Shown here piece after piece: positions 13,595-21,330 of a DNA stretch of 33,640 nt; within the stretch, counting starts at the first letter, position 1, and each line of letters opens with the position of its first letter. Under the pieces are notes generated by a model that was not told the DNA's origin, made no database searches, and saw nothing but the letters and a program-made list of their open reading frames with translations. Made by a program: the position numbers and the translations under genes. Source of the DNA: Streptomyces albiflavescens (GTDB lineage Bacteria > Actinomycetota > Actinomycetes > Streptomycetales > Streptomycetaceae); NCBI RefSeq assembly GCF_014645835.1, contig NZ_BMMM01000018.1:1-33640 (forward strand), written 5' to 3'.

Positions 13595-13924
13595 AATCCG
13601 TGGGGGGATGCTCATCGTGGCCCTGATGTGACCTGACTGAGCAGTCCAAGTGGTCCGGAAAGTCGCCTAGGATCGACGGCGATTGGTCTCGGGGGCGGGA
13701 TTCGTTGAGGAGAGTGTGCGGCTTTGCCCCCTTCAGGTGCGGAACGAAGCTGTCCGTGCGCCGGTTCCATACGCACGCGCCGGGCACGCGTGACCCCGGT
13801 CACGTTGGCCGGGCAAATCGGACACCATCTTTGTGCACGCGTTCACAAAGACATAGCCTGCATTCGACGGGGCGGTCTAGGTACGTGTGACCGCCTGCAG
13901 CCCCGCTCTACCCGCAGGAGCACC
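13595..13924 (+). promoter_or_regulatory. rex-hem promoter region
   Basis: A 330-bp gene-free region between the glutaredoxin-like gene and rex. It holds a 7-bp-arm palindrome CGTGACC-CC-GGTCACG (13789-13804), the Rex operator (13832-13847) and the rex ribosome-binding site GCAGGAG (13914-13920). A TAGGAT hexamer near 13669 could be a -10 element of an upstream promoter; its -35 is unclear. Confidence 0.6.
13832..13847. promoter_or_regulatory. Rex operator (ROP)
   Basis: TGTGCACGCGTTCACA differs from the known Streptomyces Rex operator consensus TGTGAACGCGTTCACA at one position. It lies 78 bp before the rex start, so Rex should repress its own operon when NADH/NAD+ is low and release it when NADH rises, for example at low oxygen. 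Confidence 0.92.
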
Positions 13925-14683
13925 GTGGCAACTGGCCGAACTCACCGACCGGCGACCCGCAGCCGAGGGATTCCCGAGGCCACTGTCGCCCGGCTTCCGC
14001 TGTATCTCCGAGCCCTCACCGCACTGTCGGAGCGCTCGGTACCCACGGTCTCCTCCGAGGAGCTCGCGGCCGCGGCGGGGGTCAACTCCGCGAAGCTGCG
14101 CAAGGATTTTTCCTACCTCGGCTCCTACGGGACGCGTGGTGTGGGGTACGACGTCGAGTATCTCGTGTACCAGATCTCCCGCGAACTGGGCCTGACCCAG
14201 GACTGGCCGGTTGTGATCGTCGGTATCGGTAACCTCGGCGCGGCGCTGGCCAATTACGGAGGGTTCGCGTCCCGTGGGTTCCGGGTCGCCGCGCTGATCG
14301 ACGCCGATCCCGAGATGGCCGGCAAGCAGGTCGCGGGAATCGCCGTGCAGCACAGCGACGGCCTGGAGAAGATCATCGACGAGAACGGCGTGTCCATCGG
14401 GGTCATCACGACCCCGCCGGGCGTCGCCCAGCAGGTCTGCGACCGCTTGGTCGCCGCTGGGGTCACCTCCATCCTCAACTTCGCGCCGACCGTGCTGTCC
14501 GTCCCGGACGGCGTCGACGTACGCAAGGTCGATCTCTCCATCGAGCTGCAGATCCTCGCCTTCCACGAGCAGCGCAAGGCCGGCGAGGAGGCCGAGGCCC
14601 AGGCGGGCGCCGCGGTCCAGGCCGCCCAGGAGAACAACCGCAAAGGGCCTGACGGGGACGTCCCCGCCGTGATGCCGGCATGA
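13925..14683 (+). CDS. rex: Redox-sensing transcriptional repressor Rex
   Basis: A 252-residue dimeric repressor that senses NADH/NAD+. The N-terminal winged helix runs from about residue 18 (IPEATVARLPLYLRALTAL) through SEELAAAAGVNSAKLRKDFSYLG, the DNA-recognition helix. The Rossmann domain starts at VVIVGIGNLGAALANYGGF (about residue 99), with FRVAALIDADPE as the nucleotide-binding Asp strand, and the domain-swapped C-terminal helix is around LSIELQILAFHEQRK. The Ala/Glu-rich tail is normal for Streptomyces. The start GTG 13925 has GCAGGAG just upstream; longer in-frame readings would run through the operator. The stop overlaps hemA by 4 bp (ATGA), so the two are translationally coupled. 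Confidence 0.96.
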   Translation: MATGRTHRPATRSRGIPEATVARLPLYLRALTALSERSVPTVSSEELAAAAGVNSAKLRKDFSYLGSYGTRGVGYDVEYLVYQISRELGLTQDWPVVIVGIGNLGAALANYGGFASRGFRVAALIDADPEMAGKQVAGIAVQHSDGLEKIIDENGVSIGVITTPPGVAQQVCDRLVAAGVTSILNFAPTVLSVPDGVDVRKVDLSIELQILAFHEQRKAGEEAEAQAGAAVQAAQENNRKGPDGDVPAVMPA

Positions 14684-16497
14684 GTCTCCTCGTCGTCGGG
14701 CTGAGTCACCGCAGCGCTCCGGTCAGCGTCCTGGAGCGGGCCGCGCTGTCCGCGGACGCCCAGATCAAGCTGCTGCAGGACACGGTCGCCGCCGAGCCGG
14801 CCACCGAGGCCACGGTGCTCGCCACCTGCAACCGCATCGAGCTGTACGCCGACGTGGACAAGTTCCACGCGGGTGTCGCCGAGCTGTCCACGCTGCTCGC
14901 CCAGCACAGCGGGGTCGGGCTCGAAGAGCTCACCCCCTACTTGTACGTGCACTACGAGGACCGGGCGGTCCACCACCTCTTCTCGGTGGCCTGCGGGCTC
15001 GACTCGATGGTGGTGGGCGAGGGCCAGATCCTCGGTCAGATCAAGGAGGCGCTCGCCACCGCCCAGGAGCTGCACACGGCGGGCCGCCTGCTGAACGACC
15101 TCTTCCAGCAGGCGCTGCGGGTCGGCAAGCGCGCCCACTCCGAGACGGGCATCGACCGCGCAGGACAGTCCCTGGTCACCTTCGGCCTGGAGCAGCTGTC
15201 GTCCGGCGCCGCCGTCGACGCCTGGGTCAAGGGCAAGCGCGCGCTGGTCATCGGCGCCGGCTCCATGTCCTCGCTGGCCGCCGCGACGCTCGCGCGCGCC
15301 GGGGCCGCCGAGATCGTCATCGCCAACCGCACGCTCGACCGCGCGGAGCGCCTCGCCCAGATCCTCACCGACGGTGACGACACGGACGTGCTGGCCCGCG
15401 CGGTACCGATGGACTCGGTGCCGGTCGAGCTGACACGTGCCGACATCGCCGTCTCCTGCACCGGCGCCACGGGGCTCGTCCTGACTGCCGCGTCCGTCAC
15501 GGCCGCCGTCGAGGGACGCACGGGGCAGCCCATGGCTCCCGCGGCCGAGGATGCCGACTCCGGCCGTACGGCGTCGGCCACGGCTGTCTCACAGCACGCA
15601 TCGGCCGTATCGCAGCACGCATCGGCCGTGACCCAGGACGCCTCTGCCGCGTCCCAGAACGCACCGCTCGCGCCCACCAGCGTCGGCACCGAAGAGGGCT
15701 GCCCCCTCGACCTGTCCGCCGTGCAGGGCACGGCCGGCTTCTCGGTGCTCGGTGAGGCCGCCGTCGCCGGCATGGCCGCGGCGGAGCTGGAACAGCACGC
15801 GGCGTGGGTGGACAAGGGCGACGCGGCGGGCCGCGCACAGCGCCCGGCCGCGGGTTCCGTCACCGTGCTCGACCCGGAGGCCGACGCGGACGCCATCGCG
15901 GCGCTCGCGGCCGCGGTCGCCACCGTCGGGCGCGTCCCCGAGCGTCGCAGGCCCGAGCCCGTCGCCGAGGCCCCGCGGCCCGCACCCGTGCTCGCGCTGC
16001 TCGACCTCGCGATGCCCCGCGACATCGACGCGGCCGTGCACCGGCTGCTCGGAGTGCGGCTCGTCGACATCGAGTCGCTGGCCGAGGCGTCCGCCGACGC
16101 GCCGATGGCCGCCGATGTGGACCAGGTGCGCAGGATCGTCTCCGACGAGGTCGCCGCCTTCAGCGCCGCCCTGCGGGCCGCGCACATCACCCCCACCGTT
16201 GTGGCGCTGCGCACCATGGCCGCCGACCTCGTCGCGAGCGAGATCGCGCGGCTCGACGGACGGCTGCCCGACCTCGACGACAAGCAGCGGGGCGAGATCA
16301 CCCAGACCGTGCGGCGCGTCGTGGACAAGCTGCTGCACGCGCCGACCGTACGGGTCAAGCAGCTGGCCGCCGAGCCCGGCGGTGCCGGGTACGCGGACGC
16401 GTTGCGCACCCTGTTCGACCTGGACCCCGAGACGGTCGCTGCCGTCTCGCGGGCCGAGAACAACACCGAGAACGCCAAGAACCGAGGGCGAGCATGA
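14680..16497 (+). CDS. hemA: Glutamyl-tRNA reductase HemA
   Basis: The first committed step of C5-pathway tetrapyrrole synthesis: NADPH-dependent reduction of glutamyl-tRNA(Glu) to glutamate-1-semialdehyde. The N-terminal catalytic domain has LLVVGLSHRSAPVSVLERA and the active-site Cys in ATCNRIELYA (about Cys50). The central signature includes GLDSMVVGEGQILGQIKEAL, the NADPH domain has ALVIGAGSMSSLAAATLARAG, and the C-terminal dimerization helix bundle contains DLVASEIARLDGRLPDLDD. At 605 residues it is much longer than the usual ~420: about 160 low-complexity residues (about 272-433) interrupt the NADPH domain, resuming at VLALLDLAMPRDIDAAV. ATG 14680 overlaps the rex stop, and its own stop overlaps hemC. 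Confidence 0.96.
   Translation: MSLLVVGLSHRSAPVSVLERAALSADAQIKLLQDTVAAEPATEATVLATCNRIELYADVDKFHAGVAELSTLLAQHSGVGLEELTPYLYVHYEDRAVHHLFSVACGLDSMVVGEGQILGQIKEALATAQELHTAGRLLNDLFQQALRVGKRAHSETGIDRAGQSLVTFGLEQLSSGAAVDAWVKGKRALVIGAGSMSSLAAATLARAGAAEIVIANRTLDRAERLAQILTDGDDTDVLARAVPMDSVPVELTRADIAVSCTGATGLVLTAASVTAAVEGRTGQPMAPAAEDADSGRTASATAVSQHASAVSQHASAVTQDASAASQNAPLAPTSVGTEEGCPLDLSAVQGTAGFSVLGEAAVAGMAAAELEQHAAWVDKGDAAGRAQRPAAGSVTVLDPEADADAIAALAAAVATVGRVPERRRPEPVAEAPRPAPVLALLDLAMPRDIDAAVHRLLGVRLVDIESLAEASADAPMAADVDQVRRIVSDEVAAFSAALRAAHITPTVVALRTMAADLVASEIARLDGRLPDLDDKQRGEITQTVRRVVDKLLHAPTVRVKQLAAEPGGAGYADALRTLFDLDPETVAAVSRAENNTENAKNRGRA
15586..15663 (+). repeat. 21-bp in-frame tandem repeats inside the hemA insertion
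   Basis: Three full units (15586, 15607, 15628) and a partial fourth, encoding V-S-Q-H-A-S-A with drift to T-Q-D and S-Q-N. The array lies inside the low-complexity insertion of HemA and keeps the frame. Confidence 0.8.
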
Positions 16498-17453
16498 GTG
16501 AGCACCCACTGAGGCTGGGGACCAGGCGCAGCAAACTCGCCATGGCCCAGTCCGGGCAGGTGGCGGACGCCGTGAGCCAGGTGACTGGACGGCCCGTCGA
16601 GCTCGTTGAGATCACGACGTACGGGGACACCTCCCGCGAGAGCCTCGCGCAGATCGGCGGCACGGGCGTCTTCGTGACCGCGCTGCGCGACGCGCTGCTG
16701 CGCGGCGAGGTCGACTTCGCGGTGCATTCGCTGAAGGACCTGCCGACCGCGCAGCCCGACGACCTCGCGCTGGCCGCCGTGCCGGTGCGCGAGGACCCGC
16801 GCGACGTGCTCGTCGCCCGCGACGGACTCGCCTTCGCCCAGCTTCCCGACGGTGCGCGCATCGGCACCGGTTCGCCGCGCCGCATGGCCCAGCTGAACGC
16901 CTACGCGCGCAATCACGGGATGACGATCGAGACGGTCGCGATCCGGGGGAACGTCGACACCCGGATCGGATACGTACGCAGCGGGGAGCTCGACGCCGTC
17001 GTGCTCGCCGCCGCCGGACTCAACCGGATCGGCCGTATCGACGAGGTGACCGACTTCCTGCCGGTCGACACCGTTTTGCCCGCCCCCGGCCAGGGGGCCC
17101 TCGCGATCGAGTGTGCCGCGGACAACGCGGACCTCATCGCCGCGCTCGGAGAGCTCGACGACCCGTTCACCCGGGTAGCCGTGACCGCCGAGCGATCTCT
17201 GCTTGCCGCCCTGGAGGCCGGCTGCAGCGCACCTGTGGGTGCGTTCGCCGACCTGCTGGCCGACGGGCAGATTGTCAAGGAAATGCGCCTGCGCGGCGTC
17301 GTCGGCACGACCGACGGCTCGACGCTGGTGCAGCTGTCCACCACCGGTCCCGTGCCCGAGACACATGACCAAGCAATGGAGCTCGGCCGTGAACTCGCCG
17401 CCGAGATGCTTGCCAAGGGCGCGGCCGGTCTGATGGGGGAGCGAGCACTTTGA
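16494..17453 (+). CDS. hemC: Porphobilinogen deaminase (hydroxymethylbilane synthase) HemC
   Basis: A 319-residue enzyme that joins four porphobilinogens into hydroxymethylbilane. Conserved elements are LRLGTRRSKLAMAQSGQVAD, the dipyrromethane-binding region FAVHSLKDLPT, GTGSPRRMAQL, VDTRIGYV, QGALAIECA, and LEAGCSAPVGAFA, whose Cys (about residue 244) carries the dipyrromethane cofactor. Length and motifs are normal. ATG 16494 overlaps the hemA stop (ATGA) and the TGA stop overlaps the TTG of hemD, so translation is coupled along rex-hemA-hemC-hemD. Much longer in-frame readings starting inside hemA are artefacts of GC bias. Confidence 0.96.
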   Translation: MSEHPLRLGTRRSKLAMAQSGQVADAVSQVTGRPVELVEITTYGDTSRESLAQIGGTGVFVTALRDALLRGEVDFAVHSLKDLPTAQPDDLALAAVPVREDPRDVLVARDGLAFAQLPDGARIGTGSPRRMAQLNAYARNHGMTIETVAIRGNVDTRIGYVRSGELDAVVLAAAGLNRIGRIDEVTDFLPVDTVLPAPGQGALAIECAADNADLIAALGELDDPFTRVAVTAERSLLAALEAGCSAPVGAFADLLADGQIVKEMRLRGVVGTTDGSTLVQLSTTGPVPETHDQAMELGRELAAEMLAKGAAGLMGERAL

Positions 17454-19153
17454 GCCCCACCAACCTTCCCGCCGGTCCGGAACATGGGCACGTCACCTTC
17501 CTCGGTGCCGGACCCGGAGATCCAGGACTGCTGACACTGCGCGCTGTCGAGGCGCTCGCGAACGCGGACGTCCTCGTCGCCGAGCACGAGGTGCTCGACG
17601 TGGTCCGTGTGCATGCCAGACAAGGCGTCGCCGTCCTGAACACGGATCCGGACACTTCTTCGGACCCGTACTTGGGCACAGGCACGCCTCAGCTGACGGT
17701 TGTTGACGGCACGTCAACAACCGTTGGTGACCCCGCGTCGAGGGACGCCGCCAATCTTGTCATGGAGGCCGCGCGGGGCGGCAAGCGGGTCGTACGTGCG
17801 GTGTCCGGGGACCCGGGACTTGATACGTACGCCGCCGAGGAAATGCTCGCCTGCGTCGCCGCGGGCGTTCCGTTCGAGGTGGTGCCCGGTATCGCGGCCG
17901 CCGTCGGTGTGCCCGCGTACGCGGGTGTGCCGCTGCGTGACGCGCAGGGCGCGGATGTGCGATTCGTCGACGCGCGGACGGCCTCGGACCGGTGCTGGAC
18001 CGAGGTCGGGGCATCGGACGGCACGCTCGTGGTGTCCGCGACGCTCGACTCGGTGGCTTCGGCCGCGGGCGAGTTGGTCGCGGCGGGGCGCAAGCCCGAC
18101 ACCCCGATGACCGTGACGATCGCCGGTACGACCACGCGCCAGCGCACCTGGTCGGCCACCCTCGGCACCATCGCGCAGACGCTGAAGCAGGCGAAGGTGC
18201 TGCCGTCCCCGGACGGGGGCCGCCAGGTGATAGCCGTGGTCGGTGAGCGTTCCGCCGCCGCCCAGCGCGACCAGTTGTCGTGGTTCGAGTCCAAGCCGCT
18301 GTTCGGCTGGAAGGTGCTCGTGCCGCGGACGAAGGAGCAGGCGGCTTCGCTCTCCGACCAGCTGCGGTCGTACGGGGCCGTGCCGCACGAGGTGCCGACG
18401 ATCGCCGTCGAACCGCCGCGCACGCCCCAGCAGATGGAGCGCGCGGTCAAGGGACTCGTCACCGGGCGGTACGAGTGGATCGCCTTCACCTCGGTGAACG
18501 CGGTCAAGGCCGTGCGGGAGAAGTTCGAGGAGTACGGGCTCGATGCCCGTGCGTTTGCCGGGATCAAGGTCGCGGCGGTGGGGGAGCAGACGGCGAACGC
18601 ACTGGTCGCCTTCGGCGTGAAGCCGGATCTCGTCCCTTCGGGGGAGCAGTCGGCCGCCGGTCTTCTTGAGGACTGGCCGCCCTACGACCCCGTCTTCGAC
18701 CCGATCGACCGGGTGTTCCTGCCGCGTGCCGACATCGCCACGGAGACGTTGGTCGCCGGGCTCATCGAGCTGGGCTGGGAGGTCGACGACGTCACGGCCT
18801 ACCGGACCGTGCGTGCCTCGCCGCCGCCGGCGGACACGCGGGAGGCGATCAAGGGGGGCGGTTTCGACGCCGTGCTCTTCACGTCGTCGTCGACGGTGCG
18901 GAACCTGGTGGGTATCGCGGGCAAGCCGCACAACGTGACGGTGATCGCGTGCATCGGTCCTGCCACCGCCAAGACGGCGGAGGAGCATGGGCTGCGGGTC
19001 GATGTCATGGCGCCGGAGCCGTCCGTGCACAAGTTGGCCGAGGCGTTGGCGGACTTCGGGCTGCGCCGCCGGGCCGCAGCCCTGGAGGCCGGTGACCCCG
19101 TCACCCGGCCCAGCGAGCGGCGTCCGGGGTCTCGGCGGCGCCGGACCACCTAG
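17450..19153 (+). CDS. hemD: Fused SUMT-like methyltransferase / uroporphyrinogen-III synthase
   Basis: A 567-residue two-domain protein. Residues ~13-265 are a tetrapyrrole (CobA/CysG-type) methyltransferase fold with VTFLGAGPGDPGLLTLRA and PFEVVPGIAAAVGVPAYAGVPL. Residues ~285-545 are HemD, which closes and inverts ring D of hydroxymethylbilane: GWKVLVPRTKEQAASLSDQL, WIAFTSVNAVKAV, the repeated FTSSSTVRNLV and VTVIACIGPATAKTAEEHG. The methyltransferase part diverges from active SUMTs: GGDP is replaced by SGDPG, and the Thr-His-Arg after AYAGVPL is absent. It may therefore methylate poorly or not at all (inference). TTG 17450 overlaps the hemC stop; the start has no separate strong ribosome-binding site, fitting coupling. 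Confidence 0.93.
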   Translation: MSPTNLPAGPEHGHVTFLGAGPGDPGLLTLRAVEALANADVLVAEHEVLDVVRVHARQGVAVLNTDPDTSSDPYLGTGTPQLTVVDGTSTTVGDPASRDAANLVMEAARGGKRVVRAVSGDPGLDTYAAEEMLACVAAGVPFEVVPGIAAAVGVPAYAGVPLRDAQGADVRFVDARTASDRCWTEVGASDGTLVVSATLDSVASAAGELVAAGRKPDTPMTVTIAGTTTRQRTWSATLGTIAQTLKQAKVLPSPDGGRQVIAVVGERSAAAQRDQLSWFESKPLFGWKVLVPRTKEQAASLSDQLRSYGAVPHEVPTIAVEPPRTPQQMERAVKGLVTGRYEWIAFTSVNAVKAVREKFEEYGLDARAFAGIKVAAVGEQTANALVAFGVKPDLVPSGEQSAAGLLEDWPPYDPVFDPIDRVFLPRADIATETLVAGLIELGWEVDDVTAYRTVRASPPPADTREAIKGGGFDAVLFTSSSTVRNLVGIAGKPHNVTVIACIGPATAKTAEEHGLRVDVMAPEPSVHKLAEALADFGLRRRAAALEAGDPVTRPSERRPGSRRRRTT

Positions 19154-19249
19154 CGCCCGCGGGGGCAGGGGTGGGGTGGTTTCTCGCCCCCTCCGCCCCT
19201 GCCCGTCCCGTACCAGCCTGTCGGCTGCGGGTGTGTGGGGGCTTGTCGC

Positions 19250-19288
19250 GCAGTTCCCCGCGCCCCCTTCAGGGGCGCGGGGAACTGC
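19250..19288. repeat. Dispersed Streptomyces hairpin element
   Basis: A perfect 17-bp stem GCAGTTCCCCGCGCCCC with loop CTTCA and inverse arm. This sequence type recurs very often between Streptomyces genes. Here it lies between hemD and hemB and may act as a terminator that makes hemB an independent unit. Confidence 0.8.
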
Positions 19289-19345
19289 CCAGTCCCTGCC
19301 ACACGTACCGGCAAGCTGTCGGCAAGGGGGCCGGTGGAGCGGGCG

Positions 19346-19351
19346 TAGCGT
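19346..19351 (+). promoter_or_regulatory. -10 element TAGCGT of a probable leaderless hemB promoter
   Basis: TAGCGT is followed by 7 nt and the ATG at 19359. The intervening AGAGAG could alternatively be a weak ribosome-binding site. Confidence 0.45.
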
Positions 19352-19358
19352 AGAGAGC

Positions 19359-20357
19359 ATGACGAAGTACGGATCCTTCCCCGGTACGCGGCCGCGGCGG
19401 CTGCGTACCTCGCCCGCGATGCGGCGTATGGTCGCCGAGACCCGCCTGCACCCCGCCGACTTCATCCTCCCCGCGTTCGTGCGGGAGGGCGTGAGCGAGC
19501 CGGTGCCGATCGGGGCGATGCCCGGGGTCGTGCAGCACACCCGGGACAGCCTGAGGAAGGCGGCCGTGGAGGCGCTGGAGGCCGGGGTCTCCGGGATCAT
19601 GCTGTTCGGCGTGCCGGAGGACGAGAAGAAGGACGCGGTCGGGACGCCGGGGACGGATCCGGACGGGATTCTGCAGGTCGCGATCCGCGATGTGCGCGCC
19701 GAGGTCGGCGACGAACTGCTGGTGATGTCCGACCTGTGTCTCGACGAGACGACCGATCACGGGCACTGCGGGGTCCTGGACGAGCAGGGGCGCGTCGACA
19801 ACGACGCCACCCTGGAGCGGTACGCCGAGATGGCTCAGGTCCAGGCCGACGCCGGTGCGCACATCGTCGGGCCCAGCGGCATGATGGACGGCCAGATCGG
19901 GGTCGTCCGGGATGCCCTCGACCAGATCGGGCGCGAGGACGTCGCCATCCTCGCCTACACCGCCAAGTACTCCTCCGCCTTCTACGGCCCCTTCCGGGAG
20001 GCCGTCGCCTCCTCGCTGAAGGGCGACCGGAAGACGTATCAGCAGGATCCCGCCAACGCGCGGGAGTCCCTGCGGGAGTTGGCCCTCGACCTGGAGGAGG
20101 GGGCCGACATGGTGATGGTCAAGCCGGCGGGCCCGTACCTGGACATTCTCGCGAAGGTCGCCGACGCGGTCGACGTGCCCGTCGCCGCGTACCAGATCTC
20201 CGGCGAGTACTCGATGATCGAGGCGGCCGCGGAGAAGGGCTGGATCGACCGGGACAAGGCGATCCTGGAGACCCTGACCGGCATCAAGCGGGCGGGTGCG
20301 CAGAACATCCTCACCTACTGGGCCACCGAAGTCGCACAGAAGCTAGGACGCCAGTAG
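19359..20357 (+). CDS. hemB: Delta-aminolevulinic acid dehydratase (porphobilinogen synthase) HemB
   Basis: A 332-residue enzyme that condenses two 5-aminolevulinates into porphobilinogen, upstream of HemC in the pathway. The metal-site segment is SDLCLDETTDHGHCG (about 124-138). It has Asp where the three-Cys zinc type has Cys, marking the Mg2+-dependent class. The active-site lysines are in AYTAKYSSAFYGPF (about Lys203) and MVMVKPAGPYLD (about Lys255). KYGSFPGTRPRRLRTS at the N-terminus is the normal family start, so ATG 19359 is chosen. It is 205 bp downstream of hemD, separated by a hairpin. Its last 15 bp overlap the converging oxidoreductase gene. Confidence 0.96.
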   Translation: MTKYGSFPGTRPRRLRTSPAMRRMVAETRLHPADFILPAFVREGVSEPVPIGAMPGVVQHTRDSLRKAAVEALEAGVSGIMLFGVPEDEKKDAVGTPGTDPDGILQVAIRDVRAEVGDELLVMSDLCLDETTDHGHCGVLDEQGRVDNDATLERYAEMAQVQADAGAHIVGPSGMMDGQIGVVRDALDQIGREDVAILAYTAKYSSAFYGPFREAVASSLKGDRKTYQQDPANARESLRELALDLEEGADMVMVKPAGPYLDILAKVADAVDVPVAAYQISGEYSMIEAAAEKGWIDRDKAILETLTGIKRAGAQNILTYWATEVAQKLGRQ

Positions 20358-21239
20358 TTCCACCAGACGTGAGAGGCCGTCGTCCGCGTACCCCTCGGCG
20401 ACGGCCCGGTCCAGCAACTCGCGCATCGGCTCGAGGAGTTCGGTGCGGATGCCCTGGTCGGCGAAGGTGTGCAGGAGGCCGGGGAAGGCCGCCCGGCTCA
20501 CGGCGAGGCTGGAGACGTCGGTGAGATGGCGGCCGGTGTCGACGGCGTGTGCCGTGCCGGGCACCAGGCCGTTCGCCATCACCGTCAGCCAGTCCTTCAG
20601 CAGGGGGGCCAGCTCCCCGGCGGGGATGCCCTCCGAGCGGATCAGCGCGTAGGCCTGGGCCACCCCCGCGACCATGCCGTACATGCCTGTCAGCAGGGAC
20701 AGGTCGTACAGGGCCGCCAGGCCCGGATCCGTGCCGGTCCAGCGGGTGCCGCCAAGGGCGGCGAGGGTGCTGTGGTGCTTCCCGTACGCCCGCTCGTCGC
20801 CGCTGTAGAGGATGTACGCCGCCGGGGTGGCGATCATCTGCGGCACGGCCATGATGCCGCCGTCCACGTACGCGATGCCGTGCTCCTCCGCCCAGGACGC
20901 CAACTTCCTTGCCTCGACGGGCGTTCCGTTGGTGACGTTCACCAGGGTGCGGCCGGTGAGGTCGGTGCTGTGCGGGCGGAGGAGTTCGGTCACGTCGTCG
21001 TACGTCGTGAGGCAGACGAGGGTGAGGGGGCCGGCCGTGATGGCATCGGCGGGGGTCTCGGCCGGGATGGCGCCCTGCGCGGTGAGGGGGCCCGTCTTGG
21101 ACGGTGTGCGGTTCCAGACCGTCGTGGGGTGGCCCGCCTTCAGGAAGGCGGCGGCCAGGGCCGTGCCCATGAGGCCGAGGCCGAGGACGCCGACCGGGGG
21201 CTTGGCGTGATCGTCGGGTGAGGTCGTCATGACGAACAT
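20343..21239 (-). CDS. Imine-reductase-family NAD(P)-dependent oxidoreductase
   Basis: A 298-residue member of the beta-hydroxyacid dehydrogenase superfamily, most like Streptomyces imine reductases/reductive aminases. The N-terminal Rossmann domain has GVLGLGLMGTALAAAFL and TTVWNRTPSK (NADP-type Arg/Ser after the second strand). The middle motif AYVDGGIMAVPQMIATP and the inter-domain helix ALYDLSLLTGMYG follow. The Asp in LYD (about residue 179) sits where R-type imine reductases have Asp and S-type have Tyr. These proteins form swapped dimers and reduce cyclic imines; the natural substrate is unknown. ATG 21239 is taken (GGGGG about 10 nt upstream); ATG 21230 is possible. It converges on hemB with a 15-bp overlap. 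Confidence 0.82.
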   Translation of the reverse strand: MFVMTTSPDDHAKPPVGVLGLGLMGTALAAAFLKAGHPTTVWNRTPSKTGPLTAQGAIPAETPADAITAGPLTLVCLTTYDDVTELLRPHSTDLTGRTLVNVTNGTPVEARKLASWAEEHGIAYVDGGIMAVPQMIATPAAYILYSGDERAYGKHHSTLAALGGTRWTGTDPGLAALYDLSLLTGMYGMVAGVAQAYALIRSEGIPAGELAPLLKDWLTVMANGLVPGTAHAVDTGRHLTDVSSLAVSRAAFPGLLHTFADQGIRTELLEPMRELLDRAVAEGYADDGLSRLVELLAS

Positions 21240-21330
21240 GCTGGTCGGACCCCCAACTCGCCACAAGTACCCACTTATTCGTCAGCTGCTGACCCTTTGG
21301 TAAGTGATGCTCGGCAGCCCTCGGCTCCGC

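Noticed and set aside
13724..13924. N-terminal extension of Rex by 67 residues
   Set aside because: The extension is encoded by the promoter and Rex operator; a good ribosome-binding site precedes GTG 13925, and Rex proteins do not have such a leader.
15036..17372. A 778-codon - strand reading frame opposite hemA and hemC
   Set aside because: A shadow frame caused by GC-rich third positions; hemA and hemC have complete motifs, while the antisense product has none.
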